The notes under the pieces were generated by a model. The model saw only the letters and a list, made by a program, of their open reading frames with translations. It ran no database searches and was not told where the DNA came from. Shown piece after piece: positions 1 through 7,650 of a stretch of 35,789 bases of DNA. Positions within the stretch are counted from its first letter, which is position 1; every line of letters starts with the position of its first letter. Source of the DNA: Acidobacteriota bacterium (GTDB lineage: Bacteria > Acidobacteriota > Terriglobia > Bryobacterales > Bryobacteraceae); assembly GCA_016213755.1 (NCBI GenBank), contig JACQZT010000244.1, positions 1 to 35,789 on the forward strand, written 5' to 3'. Made by a program: the position numbers and the translations under genes.

Positions 1-38
1 GAACGTTCCGTCTGTCCAGGAACTTCCGTACAATTGGC

Positions 39-88
39 CGCGAATGAACGCGAATGGAATTGGATGTTTTGATTCGCGTTCATTCGCG
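39..88. repeat. 17-bp perfect inverted repeat, REP-like
   Basis: Positions 39-55 (cgcgaatgaacgcgaat) are the exact reverse complement of 72-88, with a 16-nt loop. Further copies of the ttcgcg unit follow to about position 98. The two arms are themselves built from the repeated unit cgaatgaacg/cgaatg, so the whole looks like an intergenic palindromic (REP-type) element. No gene covers it. Copy number in the genome cannot be judged from this window. Confidence 0.7.
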
Positions 89-145
89 TTCCTTCGCGGC
101 TCAATCGTTCTTGCTTGGCGGGGCCGGTCTCCGGCCGGTCGCGGA

Positions 146-181
146 GGCGGTCCGGAGGACCGCCGACGGGCGTGGACGCCC
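146..181 (-). terminator. Paired GC-rich hairpins downstream of the glycosyltransferase-like gene
   Basis: Positions 146-153 and 157-164 form a perfect 8-bp stem with a 3-nt loop. Positions 168-173 and 176-181 form a second stem. They lie 34-70 nt beyond the stop codon of the leftward gene that ends at 215. There is no U-tract on either strand, so intrinsic termination is only a possibility; they may instead be part of a repeat or a 3' end stabilising structure. Confidence 0.35.
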
Positions 182-214
182 GCCCCACGGGCAGTATACG
201 GTTTCCCCGGGTTT

Positions 215-1519
215 CTAGGGCGAGGAATCGCCGGGGGGACGGGTTGATCCCAGGATTTTCAGATCGCGCTCTACCGAGAGGCAGGCGCGAGTGAAAACGG
301 GGTGCTTGGCGTTCCAGAGGATGGGCGCGGCGGATTGGCCCACGCGCATTTCGACGGCCAGGCGGGCGATGCCCTCTCCGTAGGGGAAGCATTCGACGCG
401 GATCGGATCGCTGCCGCGCGCCAGTTCCACCAGGGCCTCGGTCGGCTCGGCCCGCTCCCGGTACTGCGCCTGTTTGCGGATCCAGATCCAGCCGCAGTTG
501 TGCAGGACAATCAGCGCCCCGGCTACGTACACCGGCCAGCGGACGGTTTTGAGGCGGCTCCAGAGCGCCATCATGGCGCAGGCCACAATCCAGGCCAGGC
601 CCGCGCTGGCCAGGTAGGTGTGACGGCTGGGGATGCGGGGCATGTAGGTCAGGAAGCTGTAGGGCAGCAGGAACACCACCATCCACACGGCCGCGATCCG
701 GAGCGTGCGGCCAGCCCCCTCCGAGCGCCAGAAGCACAGCGCGGCCAAGGCCAGCACGCCCCAGATCCAAAGCAAGCGGCCGATCCCGTTTCGAAGCGTG
801 ATCCAGAAGGGCGCCAGCAGCGAAAACGTGCCGTCGTTGAAGTGCTGGTGCGAACCGCGCCCGGCCCAGGCCAGGCCGAAGTAGACCACCGCCGCCGCCG
901 CGAAGGGGAGGGCGGCGCGCCAGGCGCGGCGCGGTTGCGGCGCCAGCAGGACCAGCACCGGCGCCACCGCCACGGCGGATTCCTTGGACAGCAGGGCCAG
1001 CACATAGCAGCCGAACGCCAGCGCGTAATCGCGCCGCCGCAAGGTGGTGCAGTATCGCAGCCAGGCCAGCAGGGTCGCGGCGACAAACAGGAACACCAGC
1101 AGATCGTGCACCGCTGCGTACCAGAGGACGGCCTCCTGGTGCCCCTCATGCACAGCGAAAAAGCCGGCCGCGAAGAAGGAAGCCGGCGGCGCCAGGCCGA
1201 GCTTGCGGCTCAGCAAGTAGAAGAGCCAGGTATTGAGCAGGTGCAGAAACAGGGAACTCAGGTTAAACGGGAAGGGCGAAAAGCCGAAGGCGCGCTCGGT
1301 CCAGTAGGTGAACACCAGCGACGTTGCACGGGCGCGATAGAGGGCATCGCCGGCCAGGGCGGACCATCCCGAAACCGGGCCGTACTCGCGAGCCAAGTGG
1401 ACTTGCAGGTAATCGTCGGAGATGAACGGCAGGGCCAGCCCCGGCAGGTAGGGCAGAATCGCCAATGCGCCCAGTCCCGCCAGAATCAGGAGGCACTTCT
1501 TCCCTCGGTTTCCCGTCAC
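215..1519 (-). CDS. Multi-pass membrane protein, GT-C glycosyltransferase-like
   Basis: A 434-residue integral membrane protein with about ten hydrophobic segments, beginning with a signal-anchor-like helix at residues 10-33. The first periplasmic loop carries an SDDY acidic motif (about residues 34-37). In GT-C enzymes (PMT/ArnT-like, dolichyl- or polyprenyl-phosphate sugar transferases) an acidic pair in this loop is catalytic. A His-rich loop (HEGHQE, about residues 124-129) follows. The overall pattern fits bacterial mannosyltransferase-like proteins that move sugars from a lipid carrier outside the membrane. The GTG start at 1519 is preceded by a GAGG/AGG ribosome site. Substrate and acceptor cannot be inferred. 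The 132 nt between it and the upstream response regulator suggest its own promoter, but no convincing -35/-10 pair was found. Confidence 0.6.
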   Translation of the reverse strand: MTGNRGKKCLLILAGLGALAILPYLPGLALPFISDDYLQVHLAREYGPVSGWSALAGDALYRARATSLVFTYWTERAFGFSPFPFNLSSLFLHLLNTWLFYLLSRKLGLAPPASFFAAGFFAVHEGHQEAVLWYAAVHDLLVFLFVAATLLAWLRYCTTLRRRDYALAFGCYVLALLSKESAVAVAPVLVLLAPQPRRAWRAALPFAAAAVVYFGLAWAGRGSHQHFNDGTFSLLAPFWITLRNGIGRLLWIWGVLALAALCFWRSEGAGRTLRIAAVWMVVFLLPYSFLTYMPRIPSRHTYLASAGLAWIVACAMMALWSRLKTVRWPVYVAGALIVLHNCGWIWIRKQAQYRERAEPTEALVELARGSDPIRVECFPYGEGIARLAVEMRVGQSAAPILWNAKHPVFTRACLSVERDLKILGSTRPPGDSSP

Positions 1520-1651
1520 GCCTATCCTCAGGCTCTCCCCGGGCCATCACGCGGTCCGAGTCGAGGCGCACTCACCACTATCACCCGTTCTCACAGTTTA
1601 CAGGCCGCGGCCGGGTTTGGCCATACTGGCGATGCTGTATGAGGAAGCCCC

Positions 1652-2296
1652 TCAATGCACCAGGCCGCGCCGGACCGCGCTCAGAACCAGCTCGGCCGAG
1701 CTGTGGACGTCGAGCTTTTCCATGATCCGGGTGCGGTGAGTTTCGACGGTATGCAGGCTGAGGTTGAGCAGGCCGGCGATTTCCTTGTTGCTTTGCCCTT
1801 CGGCCAGAAGCTGGTAGATCTGGCGCTCACGCTCGGTCAGGAGCTCGTAGCGGTCCTCGACCGGACGCGCCGCGGAAAGTTCCTCTTGCCGGGCCAGCAG
1901 CGCGGCCACGGCCGGGGAGAAGAAGGACTGGCCCTGGCAAGCGAGCTGGATGGCGCCCACCAGGTCCTCCTCGACGGAGTCTTTGAGCAGGTAACCCCGA
2001 GCTCCGGCGTTCAAAGCCCGGGTGACGTACCGGGCGTCGTTGTACATGCTCAGGATCAGGACCGCGGTCTTCGGGACCCGCTTCCGAATCTGCGCCGTGG
2101 CCTCCAGGCCGTTGAGTTCGGGCATGGCAACGTCGATGATGGCCACGTCGGGTTGCAATTCACGGGTCAGTTCGACGGCCTGCACTCCCGTGGCGGCCTC
2201 GCCGACCACCTGGAAGTCGGGATAGCTCTCCAGGATTCTCTTCAGCCCCTGGCGCAGAATGGCATGGTCGTCGGCCAGGAGGATTCTCACCGGCAT
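1652..2296 (-). CDS. NarL/FixJ-family response regulator
   Basis: A 214-residue two-component response regulator. The receiver domain occupies residues 1-120, with the acidic pair D9/D10, the phosphoacceptor D55 (IIDVAMP) and the conserved Lys in LLKDS. A LuxR-type helix-turn-helix lies at about 148-210 (LTERERQIYQLLAEG, then NKEIAGLLNLSLHTVETHR). It should bind DNA as a phosphorylated dimer and control transcription of unknown targets. Its ATG shares one base with the stop of the upstream histidine kinase (TAATG), so the two are translationally coupled and form a cognate pair. No target promoter can be named from this window. Confidence 0.93.
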   Translation of the reverse strand: MPVRILLADDHAILRQGLKRILESYPDFQVVGEAATGVQAVELTRELQPDVAIIDVAMPELNGLEATAQIRKRVPKTAVLILSMYNDARYVTRALNAGARGYLLKDSVEEDLVGAIQLACQGQSFFSPAVAALLARQEELSAARPVEDRYELLTERERQIYQLLAEGQSNKEIAGLLNLSLHTVETHRTRIMEKLDVHSSAELVLSAVRRGLVH

Positions 2297-3726
2297 TAAG
2301 CGTCTCCTTCCTTTTCCGAGCGCTCAGGCATCGGGAGCCGGACCGAAATGCGCGTTCCCTCTCTGGGGGCCGACTCCAGACTGAGCTGCCCGCCCAGCGC
2401 CGCCGCCCGCTCCCTCATCCCCAGGATCCCCAGCCCGGTTTTGCCTTCCGGCGCGCCGTGAAAGCCGGTCGCAAACCCTTTTCCGTTGTCGGCCACGGTC
2501 AACTGGAGCTCACCATCCATCTGTTGGACCCGGATTTCGACGTGCGTGGCTCCGGAGTGCCGCGCGCAGTTGGTGAGCGCCTCCTGAACCACCCGGTAGA
2601 TGCAGGTGCGGAGGGCATCGGGCAAGTCTTCGACTATCCCCTCACTCGAATAAGTGCAGCGGATGCCGGAACGCCGGCCGAAATCCTCGATGAGGGATTG
2701 CAGCGCCGGCTCCAGGCCCAGATCGTCGAGCAAGGAAGGCCGCAGCAGGACCGAGATGTTGCGCACGGTCCGGACCGTCTTTTCCGCCAGCAGGCGGGCC
2801 TCTTCCAGGCTCGAATCCGCGGCTTGAGGGCGGGTTCCGAGGTCGGCGCGGGCGCGCGAGATTTCGATGCGCAGCGCGGTCAGGGTCTGCCCGATTTCGT
2901 CGTGCAGCTCGCGGGACAGCCGGGTCCGTTCCTCCTCCTGAATCTCGAGCAGGCGGGCGGACAACTGCTGCAAGTCGCGGCGGGCTTGCGCGACTTCGGC
3001 GTACCGGAGCGCGCTCTCCAGTTCCGAACGCGAGGCATAGCGAAGACTAAGCCGGGCCACCAGCAGAGACAAGATCACGCACAGCCCGACCACGCTGAAC
3101 AGTCGGAAAAGCGCGGTGCGCCGGCTGGCATCGGATTCGGCTTCGCCCATTCGCATGGCCTGTTCGCTGGCATCGTTCAGCTCCCGCAACAGGGCGCCGG
3201 CGGCGGTTCGGCGCGGGACGATCTCGGACTGGACGAACTCGTAGGCGTCGGCGGAGCTGGGCGGTCCCGGCTGGTCGATGGCGGCCTCGATCGCGGACCA
3301 GAATTCCTGCACCCGCGCCCGAAGCTCCGACAGTTGCGTGTCCGTGACTCTGGCGCCTTCGATCTCCCTCAGCAAGGCCTGGGATTCGCCTCGCATCTGC
3401 CCATATTGGGTGCGGAAAGTCGCGCGCCGGTCGGCCGCACGACTGAGGAAGTAGTCGCGCGCGGAGATCGATCCCAGGTAGATCAATCGCCGGATGCGCC
3501 AGGTGATATCGCCGCTCCGGATGTATTTGCGGTAAATGTCGTTGGCCTGGCGGGAAGCGCGCTCCTGAATTCGCCAGGCCTCGAAGGCGGAGAACAGCAG
3601 CAGGAGCATCATGGCCCCGAATCCAAGGCGCAGCACGGCCAGCCGCCCGGGCCGAAAGCGACTCGCGCGGGGATCGGTGGTTTCGGGATGCTGGCCCGCG
3701 CCGTTCATTGCCAGATAGCCTAACAA
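2296..3726 (-). CDS. Membrane sensor histidine kinase (HisKA_3 type)
   Basis: A 476-residue NarX/DesK-type sensor kinase. A transmembrane helix at about 29-50 is followed by a largely helical extracytoplasmic domain (about 52-205, resembling CHASE3/four-helix-bundle sensors) and a second helix at about 207-226. The HisKA_3 dimerisation domain carries the phospho-accepting H275 in SRELHDEIGQ. The HATPase_c domain has an N-box (QEALTN, 381-386), G1 (DNGKGF, 413-418) and G2 (GLGILGMRER, 431-440). It phosphorylates the response regulator encoded directly downstream. The TTG start at 3726 has an AAGGGAG ribosome site 4-5 nt upstream, whereas the ATG at 3708 has none. The signal is unknown. Confidence 0.92.
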   Translation of the reverse strand: MLGYLAMNGAGQHPETTDPRASRFRPGRLAVLRLGFGAMMLLLLFSAFEAWRIQERASRQANDIYRKYIRSGDITWRIRRLIYLGSISARDYFLSRAADRRATFRTQYGQMRGESQALLREIEGARVTDTQLSELRARVQEFWSAIEAAIDQPGPPSSADAYEFVQSEIVPRRTAAGALLRELNDASEQAMRMGEAESDASRRTALFRLFSVVGLCVILSLLVARLSLRYASRSELESALRYAEVAQARRDLQQLSARLLEIQEEERTRLSRELHDEIGQTLTALRIEISRARADLGTRPQAADSSLEEARLLAEKTVRTVRNISVLLRPSLLDDLGLEPALQSLIEDFGRRSGIRCTYSSEGIVEDLPDALRTCIYRVVQEALTNCARHSGATHVEIRVQQMDGELQLTVADNGKGFATGFHGAPEGKTGLGILGMRERAAALGGQLSLESAPREGTRISVRLPMPERSEKEGDA

Positions 3727-3900
3727 ACCGCTCCCTTCCCTGCTGGAGGGAATCGAACGAACTGGAAATGGGGCCCGCGGGAAAAAGGAAAAGCGGGCGC
3801 CTTCGGGTGAATAGGGGCGAGTGCGCCCGCTGTCGTAACGGGGATTTAATTACAAAACGCCGATACTGGGTGCGAGGTTACTCCAGTGACAAAAAAATCC

Positions 3901-3929
3901 TTGACCTTGCCTCGGAGCCGGGTTACACT
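3901..3929 (+). promoter_or_regulatory. Sigma70-type promoter for the DUF72 gene
   Basis: TTGACC at 3901-3906 and TACACT at 3924-3929 are separated by exactly 17 bp. The predicted transcript would start near 3936, only about 15 nt before the ATG at 3951, with a GAAAGG ribosome site in between. This rules out the longer upstream-extended reading frame and fixes the gene start. Confidence 0.75.
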
Positions 3930-3950
3930 AGAGGCGAAGAAAGGGCGAAT

Positions 3951-4862
3951 ATGATCAGCAGCCGCGATTGCACTCCCTGTTGCGGACCGGCGGGATGGGC
4001 TTATCCGGATTGGAACGCCGCGGTCTACCCGCGCCCGAAGCCGCGGGGCTTCCACGCGCTGGAATACCTGGCCGAACATCTGGATACGGTGGAGATCAAT
4101 ACCTCGTTCCACCAACCGCTGAAGCCCGAAATCAGCCGCTTGTGGGTGGATCGGGTGGGGGCGAACCGGTCCTTCCGGTTCACCGCCAAGCTGGGGCGGC
4201 GATTCACGCACGATCGGAATCCGGATGCGGAGAGTGTGGCAGCGTTCAAAGAAGGGTTGTGGCCCATCCACAAGGCCGGCCGATTGGGCTGTGTGCTGAT
4301 GCAGTTTCCCTGGGCGTTCCGCTTCACCAGCGAGAACCGGGAATTCTTCATCCAATTGCGGCGGGCCTTTCACGAATTTCCGCTGGCGGCGGAAATGCGG
4401 CACAGCAGTTGGCTGCTCGACGAGGCGGTGGGCACGTTTATCGACTATCGGGTCGGATTCTGCAATATCGATCAACCGGAGCACACGCGGGCGATGCCGC
4501 CGTCGGCGATTCTCACGTCGCCGGTGGCGTACTTCCGTCTGCACGGGCACGGCGGCGCGGGCTGGATGCGGGAATTCGACGGCGAGCCTCCTCGGGGGCA
4601 CGGCAACCGCTATGTCTACTCGCGCGCGGAACTGGAGGCCTGGAGGACGCGCATCGCCGGCCTCGCCGAGCACGCCGAGCGGACTTTCGTGACCTTCACC
4701 AACGACGCCGGCGGCGCCGCGGTGGCGAACGCACTGCAACTCCAGTCTCTGTTCGACGAGGGGCGCAAACGGGCGCCGGCCAGCCTGGTAGCGCGCTACC
4801 CGGGACAACTGGCCGGCTTCGGCACCGGCCGGGCGGTGCAGGGAATGTTGTTTGCCGCGTAG
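3951..4862 (+). CDS. DUF72 family protein (TIM-barrel, YecE-like)
   Basis: A 303-residue DUF72 protein. Recognisable features are the N-terminal CGPAGWAYPDWN segment, the VEINTSFHQP motif, SFRFTAKLGRRFTHD, the central FPLAAEMRHSSW stretch, YFRLHGHGG and the C-terminal VTFTNDAGGAAVANA. These map onto the conserved patches of this TIM-barrel family (E. coli YecE; archaeal and Thermotoga homologues). The family's biochemical role is not firmly established. The start at 3951 is chosen because the promoter lies at 3901-3929 and residues upstream do not look like the family. It ends 7 nt before the convergent cydB stop, with no obvious terminator between. Confidence 0.88.
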   Translation: MISSRDCTPCCGPAGWAYPDWNAAVYPRPKPRGFHALEYLAEHLDTVEINTSFHQPLKPEISRLWVDRVGANRSFRFTAKLGRRFTHDRNPDAESVAAFKEGLWPIHKAGRLGCVLMQFPWAFRFTSENREFFIQLRRAFHEFPLAAEMRHSSWLLDEAVGTFIDYRVGFCNIDQPEHTRAMPPSAILTSPVAYFRLHGHGGAGWMREFDGEPPRGHGNRYVYSRAELEAWRTRIAGLAEHAERTFVTFTNDAGGAAVANALQLQSLFDEGRKRAPASLVARYPGQLAGFGTGRAVQGMLFAA

Positions 4863-4869
4863 GGGCGGG

Positions 4870-5892
4870 TTACCTCACCTTTCCGGCGAAATGGCGGTAG
4901 ACCACGAAGTGATACACCCCCACCAGCAGCATGCCGGGAATCCACCAGGCTAAACCGACCGCCAGACCGTATGGAGCGGTGGAAGCGTTGTAGACGGTCA
5001 GGCCAAACTGGGGGTCGGAGACAGACGGCAGGACGTACGGAAAGACGCCGAAAACAGCGCTGGTCAGCATGCCCACGATATACAGGCAGGAAGAAAGGAA
5101 AGCCTGCATCTCGAGGCCGCGCCGGGCGAACAGGCGCATGTCGGCCAGCCCGGCCAGGGCCAGGAGCGGGAAGAGGTAGCCGGCCGGGTAGCGGGTGAAG
5201 TTGGCCGGAATGTGGGGTTGGATGCGGAAGGTCACCAGAGTGGTCAGAATGGTGAGCGCCAGCACGGCCCGCCACGCCTGGCCGGCCACGGCCTCGGCCC
5301 GGGTGCGGATGCCGCCTTCGGTTTTGAGCACCAGCCAGCGCGCGCCGTGCAGCGTCAAGGTGGCGAAGGCGAAGAGGCCCACCAGCACGGTGTACCAATC
5401 CAGGATGCCTGGCTCGGGGCCGATCTGGAAATCGGTCCACAGGGGCAGGAAAAACTCTCCTCGCGGGTTGAGGGGCACGCCGCGGACGACGTTGCCCAGA
5501 GCGGCGCCGAAGAAGATCGCCAGCAGGGCGCTGGCCAGGAAGAAGACGGCGTCCCAGATGGGCGTCCAGGCGGGACTGTCGATGTGGTTGCGGAACTCGA
5601 TCGAGATGGCGCGCAGGATGAGCAGCCAGAGCACCATCATCAGGGGCAGGTAGAAGCCGCTGAAGCTGGACGCGTAAAGGCTGGGGAAGGCGAAGTACAG
5701 CGTGCCCCCGCCGGCCAGGAGCCAGACTTCGTTGCCATCCCACACCGGACCGATGGAACGGAGCACGATGCGGCGCTCGGCGTCCGAGCGCGCGACGCAC
5801 AGGTGCAGGATCCCGGCGCCCAGATCGAAGCCGTCCAGGACCACGTAACCGGCGATCATGATCGCCACCAGCCAAAACCAGAGGATCTCCAT
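4870..5892 (-). CDS. cydB: Cytochrome bd ubiquinol oxidase subunit II
   Basis: A 340-residue membrane protein with eight to nine predicted helices. It carries the CydB signatures VLDGFDLGAGIL (about residues 18-29) and GPVWDGNEVWLL (about 48-59), plus the conserved FRNHIDSPAW region. It pairs with CydA to form the heme-bd quinol oxidase, which reduces oxygen at high affinity without pumping protons. Its ATG is 12 nt after the cydA stop, with a strong AAGGAG ribosome site. No cydX-like small subunit and no cydCD assembly genes are visible next to it. Confidence 0.95.
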   Translation of the reverse strand: MEILWFWLVAIMIAGYVVLDGFDLGAGILHLCVARSDAERRIVLRSIGPVWDGNEVWLLAGGGTLYFAFPSLYASSFSGFYLPLMMVLWLLILRAISIEFRNHIDSPAWTPIWDAVFFLASALLAIFFGAALGNVVRGVPLNPRGEFFLPLWTDFQIGPEPGILDWYTVLVGLFAFATLTLHGARWLVLKTEGGIRTRAEAVAGQAWRAVLALTILTTLVTFRIQPHIPANFTRYPAGYLFPLLALAGLADMRLFARRGLEMQAFLSSCLYIVGMLTSAVFGVFPYVLPSVSDPQFGLTVYNASTAPYGLAVGLAWWIPGMLLVGVYHFVVYRHFAGKVR

Positions 5893-5904
5893 CGCGCTTT
5901 CTCC

Positions 5905-7245
5905 TTAATGCGGCCGCGCCGCTTGCCCGGCTTCGGGCCCGTGTTCGATTTCGCGCCGGACCAGGAACAGGAACAGGATGCTAAGAACCGTGTACAGGCC
6001 CATGAAACCGAGCAGGGTGAAGATGGTGTTGCCGGCTGAAATTTGAGCGGACGAGCCTTCGCCGGTGCGCATGAGGCCGTACACCAGCCAGGGCTGACGG
6101 CCCAGTTCGGCGGTCATCCAGCCGGCGGTGTTGGCGATATAAGGAAACGGCGCGGCCAGCATCAGGGCCCACAATAGCGGCCGGGTCTCGAACAGCTTTC
6201 CGCGCCAGAGTTGCAGACCCGCCAGGAGCATCAGGGCGATGAAGATCGTGCCCAGTCCGACCATGATGTGGAAACTGTAGAACAGCAGCGGGATGTTGTC
6301 GGGCCACCGATCGCGGGGGAACTGGTCCAGGCCCTTCACTTCGGCGGACCAGCGCTGGTAAGTGATGAAGCTTAGCGCGCGCGGGATCAGCAGCGGGTTG
6401 TCCAGCCGCCGCCGGGCCACGTCGGGCTGGCCCACGAGGGCGATGGGAGCGCCCTGCTGGGTCTCGAACAGTCCCTCCATGCCGGCCAGCGTCAAGGGTT
6501 GATGGCGCGCGATCAGCTTGCCCTGCCCGTCTCCGGTGGGAAACAGCAGCAGCAGGCTGGCGGCCAGGCCGGCGAGAATCCCAACCCGAACGAAGGTCCG
6601 GCCGCAAGCGGTGTGCTTTCCGGCTATGAGATAAAACGCTCCGAGCGCGGCCATGACGAAGGCGCCGGTGACCACCGACCCGAGCATGGTATGCGCGTAC
6701 TGCCACAGGGCCCAGGGGTTAAGGAGCAGGGCCCAGTAGCCGGACAGAACCAGGTCGCCGCTGGCGGCGCGGGCGTAGCCGGTGGGATGCTGCATCCAGG
6801 CGTTAGTGGCCACGATGAGATAGCCGCTCATCCAGGAGCCCAGGAAGACCAGGAACGCCGCCACCCAGTGCCCGATCTTGCCCAGCCGTTTCTCGCCGTA
6901 CAGGAACAGGCCCAGGAAGGAAGATTCGAGGAAGAAGGAGAAGACGCCTTCCATGGCCAGGGTCTGTCCGATGACGCCGCCGGCGGCCTTGGAGAAGCGC
7001 GACCAGTTGGTGCCGAACTGAAACTCCATGGGGATGCCGGTCACCACGCCCATGGCGAAGTTTATGGCGAAGATCCTGGCCCAAAAGCGCGCGGCGTGGT
7101 TGTAGTGCTCGTCGCCGGAGCCGAGCGCCATGGTCTTCAAGACCACGATCAACAGGGCCAGGCCCATGGTCAGTTGCGGAAAAAGGTAGTGGAACGTGAT
7201 GGTGAATGCGAAGTGGAGCCGGTGCCACTCCAGAGCCGAGTCCAT
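5905..7245 (-). CDS. cydA: Cytochrome bd ubiquinol oxidase subunit I
   Basis: A 446-residue quinol-oxidising subunit, shorter than E. coli CydA (about 520), so it belongs to the short Q-loop class. H19 (heme b595 ligand in E. coli numbering) is present in HFAFTITFHYLFP. HTMLGSVVTGAF supplies the b558 His, and GWMTAELGRQPW supplies the b558 Met region. The acidic proton-path motif GVFSFFLESSFLGLF is intact. In the Q-loop, the segment aligned with E. coli QPTKLAAIE reads QPLTLAGME: the Glu is kept but the Lys appears to be Thr (from memory of the E. coli sequence). An AGGGGG ribosome site lies 9 nt upstream of the ATG. It is transcribed with cydB from a promoter at 7269-7298. Confidence 0.95.
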   Translation of the reverse strand: MDSALEWHRLHFAFTITFHYLFPQLTMGLALLIVVLKTMALGSGDEHYNHAARFWARIFAINFAMGVVTGIPMEFQFGTNWSRFSKAAGGVIGQTLAMEGVFSFFLESSFLGLFLYGEKRLGKIGHWVAAFLVFLGSWMSGYLIVATNAWMQHPTGYARAASGDLVLSGYWALLLNPWALWQYAHTMLGSVVTGAFVMAALGAFYLIAGKHTACGRTFVRVGILAGLAASLLLLFPTGDGQGKLIARHQPLTLAGMEGLFETQQGAPIALVGQPDVARRRLDNPLLIPRALSFITYQRWSAEVKGLDQFPRDRWPDNIPLLFYSFHIMVGLGTIFIALMLLAGLQLWRGKLFETRPLLWALMLAAPFPYIANTAGWMTAELGRQPWLVYGLMRTGEGSSAQISAGNTIFTLLGFMGLYTVLSILFLFLVRREIEHGPEAGQAARPH

Positions 7246-7268
7246 GCCGAGCTACCCCCTAACTCTCC

Positions 7269-7298
7269 ATTCTAAGCAACCGGGGGCAGTACACTCAA
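7269..7298 (-). promoter_or_regulatory. Probable cydAB promoter, -35 inside a palindromic repeat half
   Basis: Reading leftward, TTGAGT (7298-7293) and TAGAAT (7274-7269) are 18 bp apart. The predicted start near 7262 leaves a leader of about 17 nt that contains the cydA ribosome site. The -35 hexamer belongs to the repeat half at 7278-7301. Confidence 0.55.
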
Positions 7299-7301
7299 TA
7301 C
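7278..7301. repeat. Left half of an interrupted palindromic repeat
   Basis: These 24 nt differ by one base from the outer part of the arm of the intact palindrome at 28581-28668 (aaccgggg, then cagtacactcaatac). The match stops abruptly at 7301. The partner arm, in opposite orientation, lies 2.1 kb away at 9379-9411. The intervening DNA carries recombinase and transposase remnants. Confidence 0.8.
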
Positions 7302-7305
7302 GGAG

Positions 7306-7384
7306 CATTTTCAGCTCGGCGGCGCGGCGCGAGGGACTCCGGGGGCAGGAGAACGGTGGCCGCCGCGACGGCGAGCTAAAAATG
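7306..7384. repeat. Long hairpin at the left end of the insertion
   Basis: Arms 7306-7329 and 7361-7384 pair at 21 of 24 positions. The outer parts read cattttcagctcg and cgagctaaaaatg. It sits 4 nt inside the left palindrome half and 2 nt from the subterminal inverted repeat, where an end-recognition or origin structure of a HUH element would be expected. That role is an inference. Confidence 0.5.
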
Positions 7385-7650
7385 GTTTGGACTAGACCGC
7401 TGGCGGGGACCCGGGCTATGGGCATTGGATGGTTGGCGGGGGCAGGAGGGAACCGGAAGGGCTGCCCGGAAGGGAGTGCGCGAGCGAGCTTGGGCGAGAG
7501 CGAGGAGCGGTTTTGGCGGAGTTGAGGCGGTGCCGGCATGGGGAATTGGCCGACGCCAGGGTAAGCGGCTGTCGGGCAGACAGAGGTTTCCCGGCGGCTG
7601 GCCAAGTCCAGTGGTGGGAGACGGCGATGGGAGGGTCGGGCCGGGGCTGC
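7385..7650. other. Non-coding 3' region of the insertion
   Basis: Together with the hairpin and repeat half, this makes a 405-nt stretch (7246-7650) with no credible gene between cydA and the transposase stop. The open frames crossing it are rich in Pro, Arg and Ser and resemble no family. Apart from the inverted repeat at 7387-7401 nothing is recognised here. Confidence 0.5.
7387..7401. repeat. Subterminal inverted repeat, left copy
   Basis: ttggactagaccgct matches the reverse complement of 9354-9368 at 14 of 15 positions. The pair brackets both pseudogenes. Confidence 0.55.

Noticed and set aside
39-98. CRISPR-like short repeats
   Set aside because: The repeated unit is about 10 nt and palindromic, with no spacers of uniform size and no cas gene nearby.
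302-1642. A 446-codon plus-strand frame
   Set aside because: It is antisense to the glycosyltransferase-like gene, has Gly/Gln/Arg-biased composition and no domain.
1520-1651. tRNA, small RNA or strong terminator between the response regulator and glycosyltransferase-like genes
   Set aside because: There is no cloverleaf, T-loop sequence or U-tract. The GC-rich ggccgcggcc segment is too short and isolated to call.
3708-3950. Upstream extension of the DUF72 frame to 3708
   Set aside because: The extension contains a TTGACC-17-TACACT promoter and lacks family similarity. A ribosome site precedes the ATG at 3951.
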